Source: an uncultured Christensenellaceae bacterium (lineage in GTDB: Bacteria; Bacillota; Clostridia; Christensenellales; Pumilibacteraceae). From it: 61,702 nucleotides of DNA. The position numbers and the translations under genes are program-made. The notes below the pieces were generated by a model, which searched no databases, had not been told where the DNA came from, and worked only from the letters and a program-made list of their open reading frames with translations. Every line of letters begins with the position of its first letter. The stretch's first letter is position 1. Location: the NCBI GenBank assembly GCA_910586925.1, contig CAJUKG010000007.1, positions 49,092 through 110,793 on the forward strand. The letters are read 5' to 3'. Shown here piece after piece: positions 7,871-16,858 of this stretch.

Positions 7871-9235
7871 TCAGCCTTTTATTATTTCGCCCGTGACGAG
7901 GTTTTGAAAGATCACCCAATACCCTTTGCCCGTCGGCGCGTTGCGGTCGGACGGCAGCCATTGCGCCTCGTCGCCGAGCGGCGGAACGCGCTCGTACGTG
8001 CCCGCGACGGCATAGCACAAAAAAGCCTTGCCGCTTCGCCCCACCGACACCGTATTGCCGTCCACGTCCACTTTCACCCACTCCACGTCGTCGATAAGCC
8101 CCGCAAGCGACTCGTCCCGCCGCGCGCTCGCGAAAAGTATGTCTATGTCCCGTCGCGCCCGCTCGAAAAATTCGGTCGCGCGCAATCTCTTGAGTTTCTC
8201 TACGTTCGGCACGTTGCGAACGTGCGCACGCTTGACGACGGGTTCTCTGCCGCCGCGCTTCTTTATCCACCGCGCTTCCGCCTCCCACGGCATGGGAGCC
8301 GCCGAATCGACGGAAACCGCCGCCGCTTCCGCGGTATCCGCATTCGCTTCGGTGGACTTTTCTTCGCCTTTCGACACGGTTTCCGCATCGCCGTCGCCCG
8401 TCGCCTTTCGACGCCGCTCGTACTCGCGCATGGTCGCCTCTATGTCTTCCCGCGTGACGGTATTTCCGCCGTCAGCATCTTGCGCTTCATCCGATTCGCT
8501 CTCGCCCGCCGATTGCGCCGCATCATCTTCGCTTTCCTCCGCGTTGTTAAATAACTCGCGTTCCTCGGAGTCGCGCGTCGCGGTCGTTTCGCCGAATGTG
8601 AGTTCTTCGATACTCGTTTCTATTACGGGCACCGTCGCGTCCGTCCCCGCGTCGCCGTCCGACGGTTGCACGCGCGGCGCGAGTTCGTCGAGAGTGCGCG
8701 GCGTATCGAGAAACCCGTCCACGACGGGCATGCGCCGCGAAAAATCCATATGCGTATAAAAATCGCTGTCGGCGAGCGCGTCGTCGCCGTACACGGCGAG
8801 CCGCGACTGCGGGATCCCGCTGCCGTCGGGCATGGGCAAAACTCGCGGTTGCTTGGTTATCGGCGGAAGTGGTGCGTGCGATACGCCGTCGAGCACGGGG
8901 GCGCGGCGTTCGTGTTTCGCGAGCAGATCCATGAGGTTGGATTCCCACATTTTTTTGCCAATACAGCCGTATAGCCGCAGTTCGCGGTCGAATACGGCAA
9001 AGTGCAGGCTGTCGAGTTCGGCGTCGTCCACGGAGAACGTCGCCGCGGGGTTGTCCTTATGCGGCAGGTCGCGCACGTACACGGCGTTCTTCGTAACTAT
9101 TCCCGCCTTGAGCGGCGGGCACGGCGGCATGTCAAACGTGCGGAGAGTAAACCGCACGCCGTGCGCGCTTTTTTCTATGAGTACGACGCCCTTGCCGTCG
9201 CCCGAAAGTATCAGCATCTTTTTTTCGTACAGCAT
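7871..9235 (-). CDS. Uncharacterised acidic protein, 454 residues
   Basis: I do not recognise this family. An N-terminal globular part (about 1-130, beginning MLYEKKMLILSGDGKGVV) looks beta-rich; a long low-complexity acidic middle follows (about 190-330, Glu/Asp/Ala/Ser-rich, probably disordered); a basic stretch (KKRGGREPVVKRAHVRNVPN) leads into a helical and beta C-terminal domain ending YWVIFQNLVTGEIIKG. There is no signal peptide or membrane segment. The start at 9235 has AGGTGG before it; a longer in-frame start at 9274 would add 13 residues that look non-coding. It lies between the Sel1 gene and McrBC but is separated from McrBC by a terminator. Confidence 0.6.
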   Translation of the reverse strand: MLYEKKMLILSGDGKGVVLIEKSAHGVRFTLRTFDMPPCPPLKAGIVTKNAVYVRDLPHKDNPAATFSVDDAELDSLHFAVFDRELRLYGCIGKKMWESNLMDLLAKHERRAPVLDGVSHAPLPPITKQPRVLPMPDGSGIPQSRLAVYGDDALADSDFYTHMDFSRRMPVVDGFLDTPRTLDELAPRVQPSDGDAGTDATVPVIETSIEELTFGETTATRDSEERELFNNAEESEDDAAQSAGESESDEAQDADGGNTVTREDIEATMREYERRRKATGDGDAETVSKGEEKSTEANADTAEAAAVSVDSAAPMPWEAEARWIKKRGGREPVVKRAHVRNVPNVEKLKRLRATEFFERARRDIDILFASARRDESLAGLIDDVEWVKVDVDGNTVSVGRSGKAFLCYAVAGTYERVPPLGDEAQWLPSDRNAPTGKGYWVIFQNLVTGEIIKG

Positions 9236-9375
9236 AACACCACCTTTACCGCCGCAAAACGGCTTTGTATACAATTTTACCTTATAATGTATGCCGTGTT
9301 TTGACGGATAATGACCCGCCGCGCCGAATTATGTTTTTTGCCGCGCCGTCGCCGAAAGATCCGCGCAAAACAAAA

Positions 9376-9403
9376 CTCCGAAAGACCGCCGCGCCTTTCG
9401 GAG
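9376..9403 (-). terminator. Terminator of the mcrBC operon
   Basis: Arms CTCCGAAAG and CTTTCGGAG; on the minus strand TTTTGTTTTG follows. It is about 50 bases after the mcrC stop. Confidence 0.88.
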
Positions 9404-9456
9404 CAATATTGCATATTCGATATTCTTAAACCCTTTTGTCTTGCGTCAAATCGGCG

Positions 9457-10770
9457 TTACGAAAACTCCGCAACGAATTCCCGCTCGCTCTCTTTCATTC
9501 TCTCGACGAACTCGGGATAGTCGTGTATGTCGGCGGGGATCTTCAACCCGTGCTTGATAACGCCGACGTCGCCCCGCGGCGTCACGTTCGCTTCGTAAGT
9601 AGTGCCGCTGTTCATATGCAGCCGCGCGTCGCTTCCGCCCTCCGCCTCGGGATAGAGAAAATACCCTTCGCGGGCGTCGAAGCGAAACATGTATGCCAAA
9701 AGCTGCAAATAATCTCTGTTCCCGATATTGCCGAGCGGTTTATATTTAGCGTCCGCTACGATCCGCCTCTCGCCGTCCCTGCCGATAAAGTCGGGATAAA
9801 CAAGACCGATATTGCCGTCGAAAAGCCGTTGCGCGCCCTTGCCGCCCTTGTTCATCGGATGATAGAAAATATCGCCGACGAGCGAATTCACGTATTCTTC
9901 CCACAGCCACGCGCCGTCGAACAGTATGCCGTATATCTGTTTCGTGCCCGAGCCGATGCCGTGTTTGCGGTGTTGCAGTATCAGCACGCACAACCTTTGC
10001 AAAGCGCGATATTCTTTATAGTACGCGTGACGCACGACGTTACTTTTATTCAGTTCGATTATTTTCCGCCTGTCGCACAGCGCGTACGCGGGCGTCGCGC
10101 TTACGACGAGTTTCACCTCGTCGCTCGCCTTTGCGAGTATCTTATGCCCGTAAGGCTTGCTTTTGATGAACTCCGCGGTGTGACGCACAAGCTCAGTCAA
10201 ATCGTTATCGTAAGAAAACTCCCGCCGACGGTACGCTATATTCCCGATAAACGGCGTGTTCTTGTCTATATGCCGCGCAATATCTATCGTGCCGCTCACG
10301 TTGCCGTCGTTGTACTCGCGGCGAATATACTTTTTGAACAGCCCTTTGCGCATAGCCGTCTTGAGATAATGCGGGAACAGAAACAGCAGGAAATCGAATA
10401 GACGTGCGTCTGGGTCCGCATCGGAATTAAGATCGACGATATTCGGCATATCGAGAACGCGGTCGAGAAGATATCGCAAAAAACAATCCTCCTCGCCCCG
10501 CCCGAACCGCGATCCGATGACGAGCCGCTCGTCGCCGCGTCCGATAAACCCCATAACGTTGCTCGATTTATACGAATCGTTCACGCTTCCGATCAACATT
10601 TGGTCGCGCGTCAGATCCGCCGCGTCGTTTACATGCTCGGGGAATACGAATATGCCCTCGCGCTCGAGCTGTCCCAATGTCTTGTCGGCGATCTTGGACG
10701 CGAGATTTTTTATATCCGAAAAACTTTCTTTTATATATTGCGAATTGTCCTTGATTTTAAGCAGTTTCAT
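9457..10770 (-). CDS. mcrC: McrC-type restriction subunit (PD-(D/E)xK nuclease)
   Basis: Nuclease partner of McrB in a type IV (modification-dependent) restriction system. The C-terminal nuclease core is visible as YPDFIGRDGERRIVADAKYK, matching PD...(D/E)xK, and the upstream RLFDFLLFLFPHYL and YRRREFSYDN segments are typical of McrC/LlaJI proteins. The gene overlaps the 3' end of mcrB by 14 bases, so translation is probably coupled. I use the ATG at 10770 (AAGG eight bases upstream) and not the GTG six bases before it. About 437 residues. Confidence 0.92.
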   Translation of the reverse strand: MKLLKIKDNSQYIKESFSDIKNLASKIADKTLGQLEREGIFVFPEHVNDAADLTRDQMLIGSVNDSYKSSNVMGFIGRGDERLVIGSRFGRGEEDCFLRYLLDRVLDMPNIVDLNSDADPDARLFDFLLFLFPHYLKTAMRKGLFKKYIRREYNDGNVSGTIDIARHIDKNTPFIGNIAYRRREFSYDNDLTELVRHTAEFIKSKPYGHKILAKASDEVKLVVSATPAYALCDRRKIIELNKSNVVRHAYYKEYRALQRLCVLILQHRKHGIGSGTKQIYGILFDGAWLWEEYVNSLVGDIFYHPMNKGGKGAQRLFDGNIGLVYPDFIGRDGERRIVADAKYKPLGNIGNRDYLQLLAYMFRFDAREGYFLYPEAEGGSDARLHMNSGTTYEANVTPRGDVGVIKHGLKIPADIHDYPEFVERMKESEREFVAEFS

Positions 10771-12856
10771 CCGCACTACCTTCGACGGAATTCGGATAAC
10801 CGTACGCCTTTGCGAACCTTTGCATAATGCCGTCCTCGTCGTACATGCCGTGAATGTACTCCTGCAAAAGCGGCTTCAGAAAATCCGTCCACAGTCCGTC
10901 GAAACCGACATCTTTCAGTTTCAAGAAATACGCCGCGCCGATCTGATAGTTTTCGTTAAGATCCTCTACGTTCGCGATCTCTTTATTGAGCGCGGCGAGC
11001 CGTTTTATGGCTTCCGCTTTCAGATCCTCGTTTTCCAAAGCGTCGAGCATTTCGAGCCTGTCGTCCGCCTTGATTTCAGCGAAGCGAAACCTCCTGTGCA
11101 TGGCAAAGTCGAAGCTGTCCACAGACCTGTCTATATCGTTCATCGTGCCGATTATGTACAGGTTATCGGGAACGTAAAATTTTTCGTCGGGGTCGGAATG
11201 AAGGTACGAATACTGTGTGGATATTTCGCCGCGCGGACCGCGGTAGCTCGGGTCGATCGCAAAGAACAGCTCGCCGAATATTTTGGAAATATCGCCGCGA
11301 TTGATCTCGTCTATTATGAATATGTACTTTTTGAGTTCTTCGTGCTTCGGCTTCGTTTTCGTCGCGGGCATTTTCTTTTTCGCGATTTCTTTGTAGAGCA
11401 CGAACTCGTAAGAATACGCCTGCGTCGCAAACCCCTTGTCGAAAAACGCGGTAACGTCTTTTACCTTATCGAACGTCCGACCCGACTCGAGCATCTTTGC
11501 TATTTCGTCATAGCTCAAGGTGAGTTTGTTTATCGCGGCATTGCCGGGAATTGATATGTAAACGTGCTTGCCGTCCACGTCCGTCACAGTAAACTCGTTG
11601 CCGTTCACCGTTTTGAACGTATCCGCGCCGAACTCGATATCCGAGAAAAACTCGGTCATCGCTTCCCGCGCCGAATACTCTTTTTCTCGCGTTTCCGTCG
11701 ATTTGTAAAAATCCTCGTAATTCTTGCGCGCGCGTGCCGCGAACCGCTTGAAAATGCCGTCGCGAAGCTCGAACCCCATGCTCCCGTCGTCGTTTACTTT
11801 GGGTCGCAATCCCTCGACAAAATCGGAGTAATCGTAACTCGGGTGGAACTGCACGAACTCTATCTGTTTTTTCTGCTCGTCGGTAAGAAGCGTATAATCG
11901 TCGAAATATCCGTCGCTGACTATATCCGCCGCGACTTCTTTCGCGAGGTACGACTTGCCCGTGCCGGGTGCGCCTCTGAAAATAATATTCTTCGCCGACA
12001 TCAATACCGACGAGAACGGATTTTTATAGCCGACGGATCGAGCGTCGCGGTCCTGCGTCGCCGCTTCATCGTTCGCGGCGGCATCGTTTGCCGTTTCCGC
12101 TTCTTTCTTCTCTTTTTCGCGATAAGTTAGTACGAATCTGTCATTCTTGTTTCCGAATCGCTTCAAACACTCTTGCACGAAATACAGAGTGGAAAAAATA
12201 TTCCAACAGTAAAAAACAAACAGTCTGCCGTCGCCGCAAGTATATGTAACGTATTCCCAAGACTGCGTGTTGCGGCTTTTCTTCAGTTCTTCCGCGTTCG
12301 GGAAAATGCCTTTGATCGTATTGCTTTGCGGGTTGTACTTGCAAACGGGGAAATTTAATTTATCGTAATCGGACAAACCCGCGAGCTGTTTTTCAAACAC
12401 TTGACACGCAAGGCGCGGCATTGTTTGATTTGTGATCGTCTTTTCGCCTTTGCTTCGCGCACGGCTTACTTTATCGCCGTTTTCGTTTTCGAAAAATACG
12501 TCGAGAGGTTTATATCCGTCGCCGAGCGTGATGTCGTCGATATCGAACCGCTCGTCGTTTGATTCCGCGCCGTCGGCGGTAATAACGAGAGTGTACGACA
12601 CCTGCGTTTTGGTTTCGACGGTAAAACCGAGCCCCTCCAAATATTTCTTCGCCTCGACCGCGTTAAAATCGCGCGTCGAAATATCGCCGCCGTTTGCAAT
12701 GCCGTCTGCGACCGCTATAACATATTTGGGCGGGTACCTCTTTCCGTCGTCGGTGACTATCTCGTATTTCGTGCTCCTGTTTTGGAGCGGAACGCCGTTT
12801 TCGTCGATATACTTCAACGCATCCGAAATATCGTTTTTCGTTACTTTCGGTACCAT
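10757..12856 (-). CDS. mcrB: McrB-type AAA+ restriction subunit with N-terminal ScoMcrA-like domain
   Basis: The motor subunit of a type IV restriction complex; family members use GTP or ATP hydrolysis to drive McrC cleavage. Walker A is GAPGTGKSYLAKE (about 294-306), Walker B and sensor region are FIIDEINRGDISKIFGELFF, and GTMNDIDRSVDSFDFAMHRR carries the NTxD-like and arginine-finger region. The first about 80 residues (STKYEIVTDDGKRYPPKYVI) resemble the N-terminal domain found on ScoMcrA-type and other modification-dependent nucleases; residues 110-270 may hold the DNA-recognition module. The ATG has GGGAG seven bases upstream. Its target base modification cannot be inferred from this sequence. 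Confidence 0.93.
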   Translation of the reverse strand: MVPKVTKNDISDALKYIDENGVPLQNRSTKYEIVTDDGKRYPPKYVIAVADGIANGGDISTRDFNAVEAKKYLEGLGFTVETKTQVSYTLVITADGAESNDERFDIDDITLGDGYKPLDVFFENENGDKVSRARSKGEKTITNQTMPRLACQVFEKQLAGLSDYDKLNFPVCKYNPQSNTIKGIFPNAEELKKSRNTQSWEYVTYTCGDGRLFVFYCWNIFSTLYFVQECLKRFGNKNDRFVLTYREKEKKEAETANDAAANDEAATQDRDARSVGYKNPFSSVLMSAKNIIFRGAPGTGKSYLAKEVAADIVSDGYFDDYTLLTDEQKKQIEFVQFHPSYDYSDFVEGLRPKVNDDGSMGFELRDGIFKRFAARARKNYEDFYKSTETREKEYSAREAMTEFFSDIEFGADTFKTVNGNEFTVTDVDGKHVYISIPGNAAINKLTLSYDEIAKMLESGRTFDKVKDVTAFFDKGFATQAYSYEFVLYKEIAKKKMPATKTKPKHEELKKYIFIIDEINRGDISKIFGELFFAIDPSYRGPRGEISTQYSYLHSDPDEKFYVPDNLYIIGTMNDIDRSVDSFDFAMHRRFRFAEIKADDRLEMLDALENEDLKAEAIKRLAALNKEIANVEDLNENYQIGAAYFLKLKDVGFDGLWTDFLKPLLQEYIHGMYDEDGIMQRFAKAYGYPNSVEGSADETA

Positions 12857-12896
12857 ACATTTTCTCCCTACGCTTTTCGTGCGTTCTTCCGCTGTT

Positions 12897-14396
12897 TTAC
12901 GCTATATTCTCGTTATTTTGATCGCCGTCGGGTTCATTGCCCGTTTCTCCGCCCGGTTCTTCGCTACCGCCCGGTTCTTCGCTACCGCCCGGTTCTTCAC
13001 TGCCGCCCGGTTCTTCGCTACCGCCCGGTTCCTCGCTTCCGCCCGGTTCTTCACTGCCGCCCGGTTCCTCGCTTCCGCCCGGCTCTTCTTCGCGGGGACC
13101 GGCTTTGACACATTCGGGAATTTTATCGGAAACTTCGGGAGCCGCACCGAACACCGTGTCGAGCGACTTGTATTGCAAGATGAGCGCGTCGAGCTTGTTT
13201 TTGACTCTGTTATAGTCGGCGGCAAGCGTGTTGTTCCACTTGGTGATATTTTCTTCGTCGGTTACGTGCGAACTTGATTCGTAATCGACCATATACGCGC
13301 GCAATTCGCCGACAAGCTCGGTAAGAGCTTTATGCACGTTTTGCGGATTGTTGCGCACAATGTCGTTATACGCTTTGAGATTTACGTCCGTGAGCTTGGT
13401 CGTATCGTCGAGAATACCTGCGGCGCGAGTATTGTATTCGAATATCGCACGCATGGCGTCGTCGAAGCCGACTGCCGCAAACTCCTCTGCGGTACGCGCA
13501 CGCGCATTATCCGCGTCGAACTCGCGGCGGTGCGTCGTGTCGTTGATGCGCCACGGGCTGTTGTCGTAGTTGAGGTTGCTCACGTTGATGAACATATCGA
13601 GCCGTTCGCCCGAGAGTTTTTCGACGTCGGGCTGAGGTTTATTGTCGGGCATCGAGTCGGCGACGAGCGCGGCTATACGACCGTACATGTCGGAGCTTGG
13701 CAGGAACAGTGCGTTGCGCATGCCGAGCGCGCCTTTGTACACGGTGGTGCAAACGATCGCATTATTGTGCTCGAACTCGTTCTCGACGGCGGCGAACGCG
13801 GGAATGAATACGAGCCCGCCGTAGCACGAGAATATCATGGAAACGACGAACGCGACGATACCGCCGTGCAGTGCGGAAACGAAAAATCCCGAAAGCCGCG
13901 AGCCGACCGATTTCTTTTTGCCGATGTACGACTTGACGATGGCGGTGACTATCATGAGCAGGAACCGCACTACAATGAATATCGCCACGCCGCAAATCGC
14001 CGAGAACATGATAAACGCAATGTATATCGCCATACCCTGTTCGGGCGTGACGTTTACCGACGATTGCGCGATGATCTCCGCAATCGGGTTGAAGTAATAC
14101 TCCGCAAGCAACGACCCTTCGCCTATGCCCGCGCGATTGTCGCCCAAGCCTTGATATACGAGATTTGCAAGCGAGAACCCGCCTTCCTCGCCGAACACGC
14201 CGTTGCCGAGGACAAAGCCTTTTACCGCGTCTATGCCGAGCATCGCCTCGGCTATAACGTTCGCCAAAAAGAAAGCCAATACGAATGCGACCAAAAACGC
14301 ACCGAGCGACAACGCGGATTTTTTAATGCCGCGCAGTACGCCGAATACGCCGAACAGTACGACTATCGCAAGTATTGCTATGTCTATCCAAGCCAT
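12897..14396 (-). CDS. CvpA-like membrane protein with (EEPGGS)n C-terminal tail
   Basis: 499 residues. The N-terminus (MAWIDIAILAIVVLFGVFGVLRG) has the CvpA/colicin-V-production pattern: two helices in the first 50 residues, then two more around 115-190. Residues about 210-410 are hydrophilic. The tail is eight near-perfect EEPGGS units followed by an Asn/Asp/Glu-rich end, likely extended and disordered. The 18-bp DNA repeat can change copy number by slippage. The ATG has GGAGG close upstream. CvpA proteins have no settled biochemical role; the tail is not usual for the family. Confidence 0.7.
   Translation of the reverse strand: MAWIDIAILAIVVLFGVFGVLRGIKKSALSLGAFLVAFVLAFFLANVIAEAMLGIDAVKGFVLGNGVFGEEGGFSLANLVYQGLGDNRAGIGEGSLLAEYYFNPIAEIIAQSSVNVTPEQGMAIYIAFIMFSAICGVAIFIVVRFLLMIVTAIVKSYIGKKKSVGSRLSGFFVSALHGGIVAFVVSMIFSCYGGLVFIPAFAAVENEFEHNNAIVCTTVYKGALGMRNALFLPSSDMYGRIAALVADSMPDNKPQPDVEKLSGERLDMFINVSNLNYDNSPWRINDTTHRREFDADNARARTAEEFAAVGFDDAMRAIFEYNTRAAGILDDTTKLTDVNLKAYNDIVRNNPQNVHKALTELVGELRAYMVDYESSSHVTDEENITKWNNTLAADYNRVKNKLDALILQYKSLDTVFGAAPEVSDKIPECVKAGPREEEPGGSEEPGGSEEPGGSEEPGGSEEPGGSEEPGGSEEPGGSEEPGGETGNEPDGDQNNENIA
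12951..13090 (-). repeat. 18-bp tandem repeat encoding EEPGGS, about 8 copies
   Basis: Inside the CvpA-like gene. Units differ mainly at third codon positions (ggttcttcgctaccgccc and variants), so the peptide repeat is better conserved than the DNA. Confidence 0.9.
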
Positions 14397-14468
14397 AAGA
14401 ATCCTCCGAATGCTTGATTGTGTGCCGAATGAATTTTTTCCGCGCCGCGATTTTTTATACCCTTTGCG

Positions 14469-14497
14469 AGTATAACCGAACGGTTATCGGTCAACAA
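14469..14497 (-). promoter_or_regulatory. Probable promoter of the CvpA-like gene
   Basis: TTGTTG (14497-14492), 17-base spacer, TATACT (14474-14469), about 70 bases before the start codon. It overlaps the 5' end of the divergent yyaC region. Confidence 0.55.
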
Positions 14498-14504
14498 TCG
14501 CTGC

Positions 14505-15041
14505 ATGGACTTTGACGAATTTTTTTCTTCCTGCGCGGTGCCTGCGTCCGCCACACGCCCCGCCGATACCGCCGCGCGCGACTTCGAACTCGACTGCGCA
14601 TTATTGAGTCTGGGCACCCTTCCCGTCGTGCTCTGCATAGGCTCCGACCGCGTGACGGGCGACTGCTTGGGACCGCTCGTCGGTCAAATGCTGACCGAAC
14701 GCCGTGCGGCGGCGTACGTGTACGGCACTCTCGAAAAGCCCGTGACCGCGCTCAACCTGAAAGACGCCATAGCGCATATCCGCAAAACTCACGGCGAGCG
14801 GAAGATACTCGCCATAGACTCGTCCGTCGGACGGCTTAACGACGTCGGGAAGATCCGCATTGCGTTCGGATCTATCGCGCCGGGTAGCGCGGACGGCAAA
14901 AACCTGCCCAAAGTGGGCGACGTGTCTATCACCGCCACCGTGACCGATCCGCGAAAAACCCCTCTGTCCGCCGTGCGGCTGGGCACGGTGTACGCGCTCG
15001 CAATCGACATAACGAACAGAATCCTCCGCAGTCTACAGTAG
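14505..15041 (+). CDS. yyaC: YyaC-type sporulation protein (germination-protease fold)
   Basis: 178 residues. VLCIGSDRVTGDCLGPLVGQML and ILAIDSSVGRLNDVGKI are the family signatures of YyaC/DUF1256, related in fold to the germination protease Gpr and made in the mother cell or forespore during sporulation. Its presence implies a spore-forming lineage or recent ancestor. The N-terminal 35 residues (Cys/Ala/Asp-rich) are poorly conserved. No ribosome site precedes the ATG at 14505, so an internal start is possible. It is divergent from the CvpA-like gene and followed by its own terminator. Confidence 0.88.
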   Translation: MDFDEFFSSCAVPASATRPADTAARDFELDCALLSLGTLPVVLCIGSDRVTGDCLGPLVGQMLTERRAAAYVYGTLEKPVTALNLKDAIAHIRKTHGERKILAIDSSVGRLNDVGKIRIAFGSIAPGSADGKNLPKVGDVSITATVTDPRKTPLSAVRLGTVYALAIDITNRILRSLQ

Positions 15042-15149
15042 CGGTTATAAATATTCTACCACACACAACATGCATTTGTCATTAGTATAACATTAGAATT
15101 TGATTAAAACCGAAGATAAAATCAGTCGATAACAGGGTCATTTCGGCAT

Positions 15150-15178
15150 GGCGGCGCGTATTCGCGCCGCCGCTTTGT
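15150..15178 (+). terminator. Terminator of yyaC
   Basis: Perfect arms GGCGGCGCG / CGCGCCGCC with a TATT loop, followed by GCTTTGTGTTTTG; about 110 bases after the stop. Confidence 0.8.
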
Positions 15179-15204
15179 GTTTTGATCGTTCGTCACGAAC
15201 ACGC

Positions 15205-15470
15205 TTTTCCCCGTCATTTCGACCGTGCGATACGAACCCGTGTCCGCGCTGTCATTTCGACCGAAGCGCGAGGCACGATGCGCGTAGCGGAGAAATCCAT
15301 TCCGATTTTATGCTGTTATAAAAATTACTCGACGCAAGAGATTTCTCCGCGCACTCGCTTCGCTCGTTCGGTCGAAATGACAGGTTGCTGTCGGTTTGTC
15401 GTAATTGTTTCGATTATCGCGTCACACGAGATTCCTCGCTTCGCTCGGAACGACAAAAGCGGCGGGATTC
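15205..15470. repeat. MITE-like inverted repeat with partial copies
   Basis: The core (15249-15383) begins with CTGTCATTTCGACCGAAGCG and ends with the inverted CGGTCGAAATGACAG; inner arms GGAGAAATCC and GAGATTTCTCC also match. A half copy (GTCATTTCGACCG) lies at about 15213 and another degraded copy (CGCTTCGCTCGGAACGACA) near 15436. Such TCATTTCGA palindromes are common dispersed elements in many bacterial genomes. The rest of the 15042-15565 gap has no gene I can support. Confidence 0.75.
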
Positions 15471-15565
15471 TTCAGCTGCGGACAAAATCGTTAAATCGTA
15501 ATTTCTCGCGCTTTTCGACAAAACATATCGTAATCGGACAAAATACATACGGTATAATATATTAT

Positions 15566-16756
15566 ATGAAAAGACACGCATTACCGCCCCCGCCCGCACT
15601 CGACTTCGACATTACGCTCGACTTCGACGACGAACAGCCGCCGACCCCGACCGCGCCGCCGCATAGTACGCAACTGTTCGGTTCGATTGATTCCGCGCTC
15701 GCCGCGCTCGCGCCGCAGGGCAGCACCCTTACCGTGATCGGCTATGCCGACACCGAACGCTTCGCGCGGCGCGGGTACAGGCTCGTCGATCGCGACGCCG
15801 ACATAACGGCGGTGCGCGGCGGCGTCGAGGACTGCGAAAGAGCGCGAAGGATAACGCGCGGCAAGCTCGTCGTTCAACCGACGGAGGATTTCGGCGGCGC
15901 GGTACTTCCCTCATACCTCGCCCGCGACGGCGCGTTCTTTACCGTCAAGCACGGCGTGCGCCCGCACGCGGCGGTGTTCGACGAAAACGATCCGCCCGAG
16001 TGCCTCGCGGCGGCGTTCGGCGAGATCGCGACGCTCGAACTGCGCGCGTTCGATCACTCGTTCGGGCAAATGCTGCGCGGAAACCGCGTGCCGCGCGAAA
16101 TGATTTCGGTCGCGGCGAAGATCGTGAGCGACGCGACTGCCGCGCTGAAAAACCGCGAAAAAGATGCCCGCCACGCCGCGCACGCGATCGCCGACGGGGC
16201 GCGGCGGGTCGCGGAAACGATGCGGGCTTACCCCGAACTGCGATTCTCCTCGGGCGCGACGCAGATCGCGACGGCTCTCCGCATGCTGTGCACTGCCGAA
16301 TCCCGCAACACATGCCGCCGCGGCGAAGCGGAAATGCTGCTTTCGCGATACGTGACCGAGCTGTACATGAAAAACATCTGCGGTGCGCCGTCGCTGTTCC
16401 CGCCCGACTACAACCGCCATACCGAATGTGTGTGCAAATATTTCGGCGGCGATCCCGCACGAAGCTGCATATACGCCGCGCGCGTGCTTTCCCCCGAAGA
16501 ACTGCGGCTTCGCGAGTATCGTTGCCGCGAATTTCGCGACGAGTATATACGCGACCTCGCCGCATTGCGCGAACGGCTGAACGCCGCATTCGCCGTATTC
16601 AAACGCCTGTACCGCGACGACGGCTTCGGGCTGTCCAAACTCCTCGATTCGGTGGACGTCGGGATATGCACCGCCGTCGCGCCCGACGTATTCCCCGCCG
16701 ACACCGCGCTGACCCACTTCAAACATACGGGCTTGCTCGAAAAATATCTGATATGA
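15566..16756 (+). CDS. Uncharacterised protein, 396 residues, weakly dehydroquinate-synthase-fold-like
   Basis: No confident family. After a Pro/Asp-rich N-terminus (residues 1-35), the order of short motifs (TVIGYAD; VRGGVEDCERARRI; KLVVQPTEDFGGAVLPSYL; GVRPHAAVFDENDPPECLAAAFGEI) is reminiscent of the iron-containing alcohol dehydrogenase / glycerol-1-phosphate dehydrogenase fold, but the glycine-rich nucleotide loop and metal ligands are not clear. This is a weak impression only. The C-terminal half is helical and Arg-rich. The ATG at 15566 lies seven bases after TATAAT (15553-15558), with no ribosome site, so the message may be leaderless; a matching -35 box is not convincing. An intrinsic terminator follows the gene. 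Confidence 0.6.
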   Translation: MKRHALPPPPALDFDITLDFDDEQPPTPTAPPHSTQLFGSIDSALAALAPQGSTLTVIGYADTERFARRGYRLVDRDADITAVRGGVEDCERARRITRGKLVVQPTEDFGGAVLPSYLARDGAFFTVKHGVRPHAAVFDENDPPECLAAAFGEIATLELRAFDHSFGQMLRGNRVPREMISVAAKIVSDATAALKNREKDARHAAHAIADGARRVAETMRAYPELRFSSGATQIATALRMLCTAESRNTCRRGEAEMLLSRYVTELYMKNICGAPSLFPPDYNRHTECVCKYFGGDPARSCIYAARVLSPEELRLREYRCREFRDEYIRDLAALRERLNAAFAVFKRLYRDDGFGLSKLLDSVDVGICTAVAPDVFPADTALTHFKHTGLLEKYLI

Positions 16757-16776
16757 GCATGACGAACTCAAACGCG

Positions 16777-16813
16777 AAAACCGTGCAAAGGTCAAGCCTC
16801 TACACGGTTTTTT
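16777..16813 (+). terminator. Terminator of the 396-residue gene
   Basis: AAAACCGTG and CACGGTTTTTT arms around a 17-base loop, ending in a T run, about 20 bases after the stop. Confidence 0.75.
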
Positions 16814-16858
16814 CGTACCGATTTATTCACCGCCGAAATGCGACGGATATATTATCGA

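Noticed and set aside
12937..13215. PPGSSL repeat protein on the plus strand
   Set aside because: It is the antisense of the EEPGGS tail of the CvpA-like gene.
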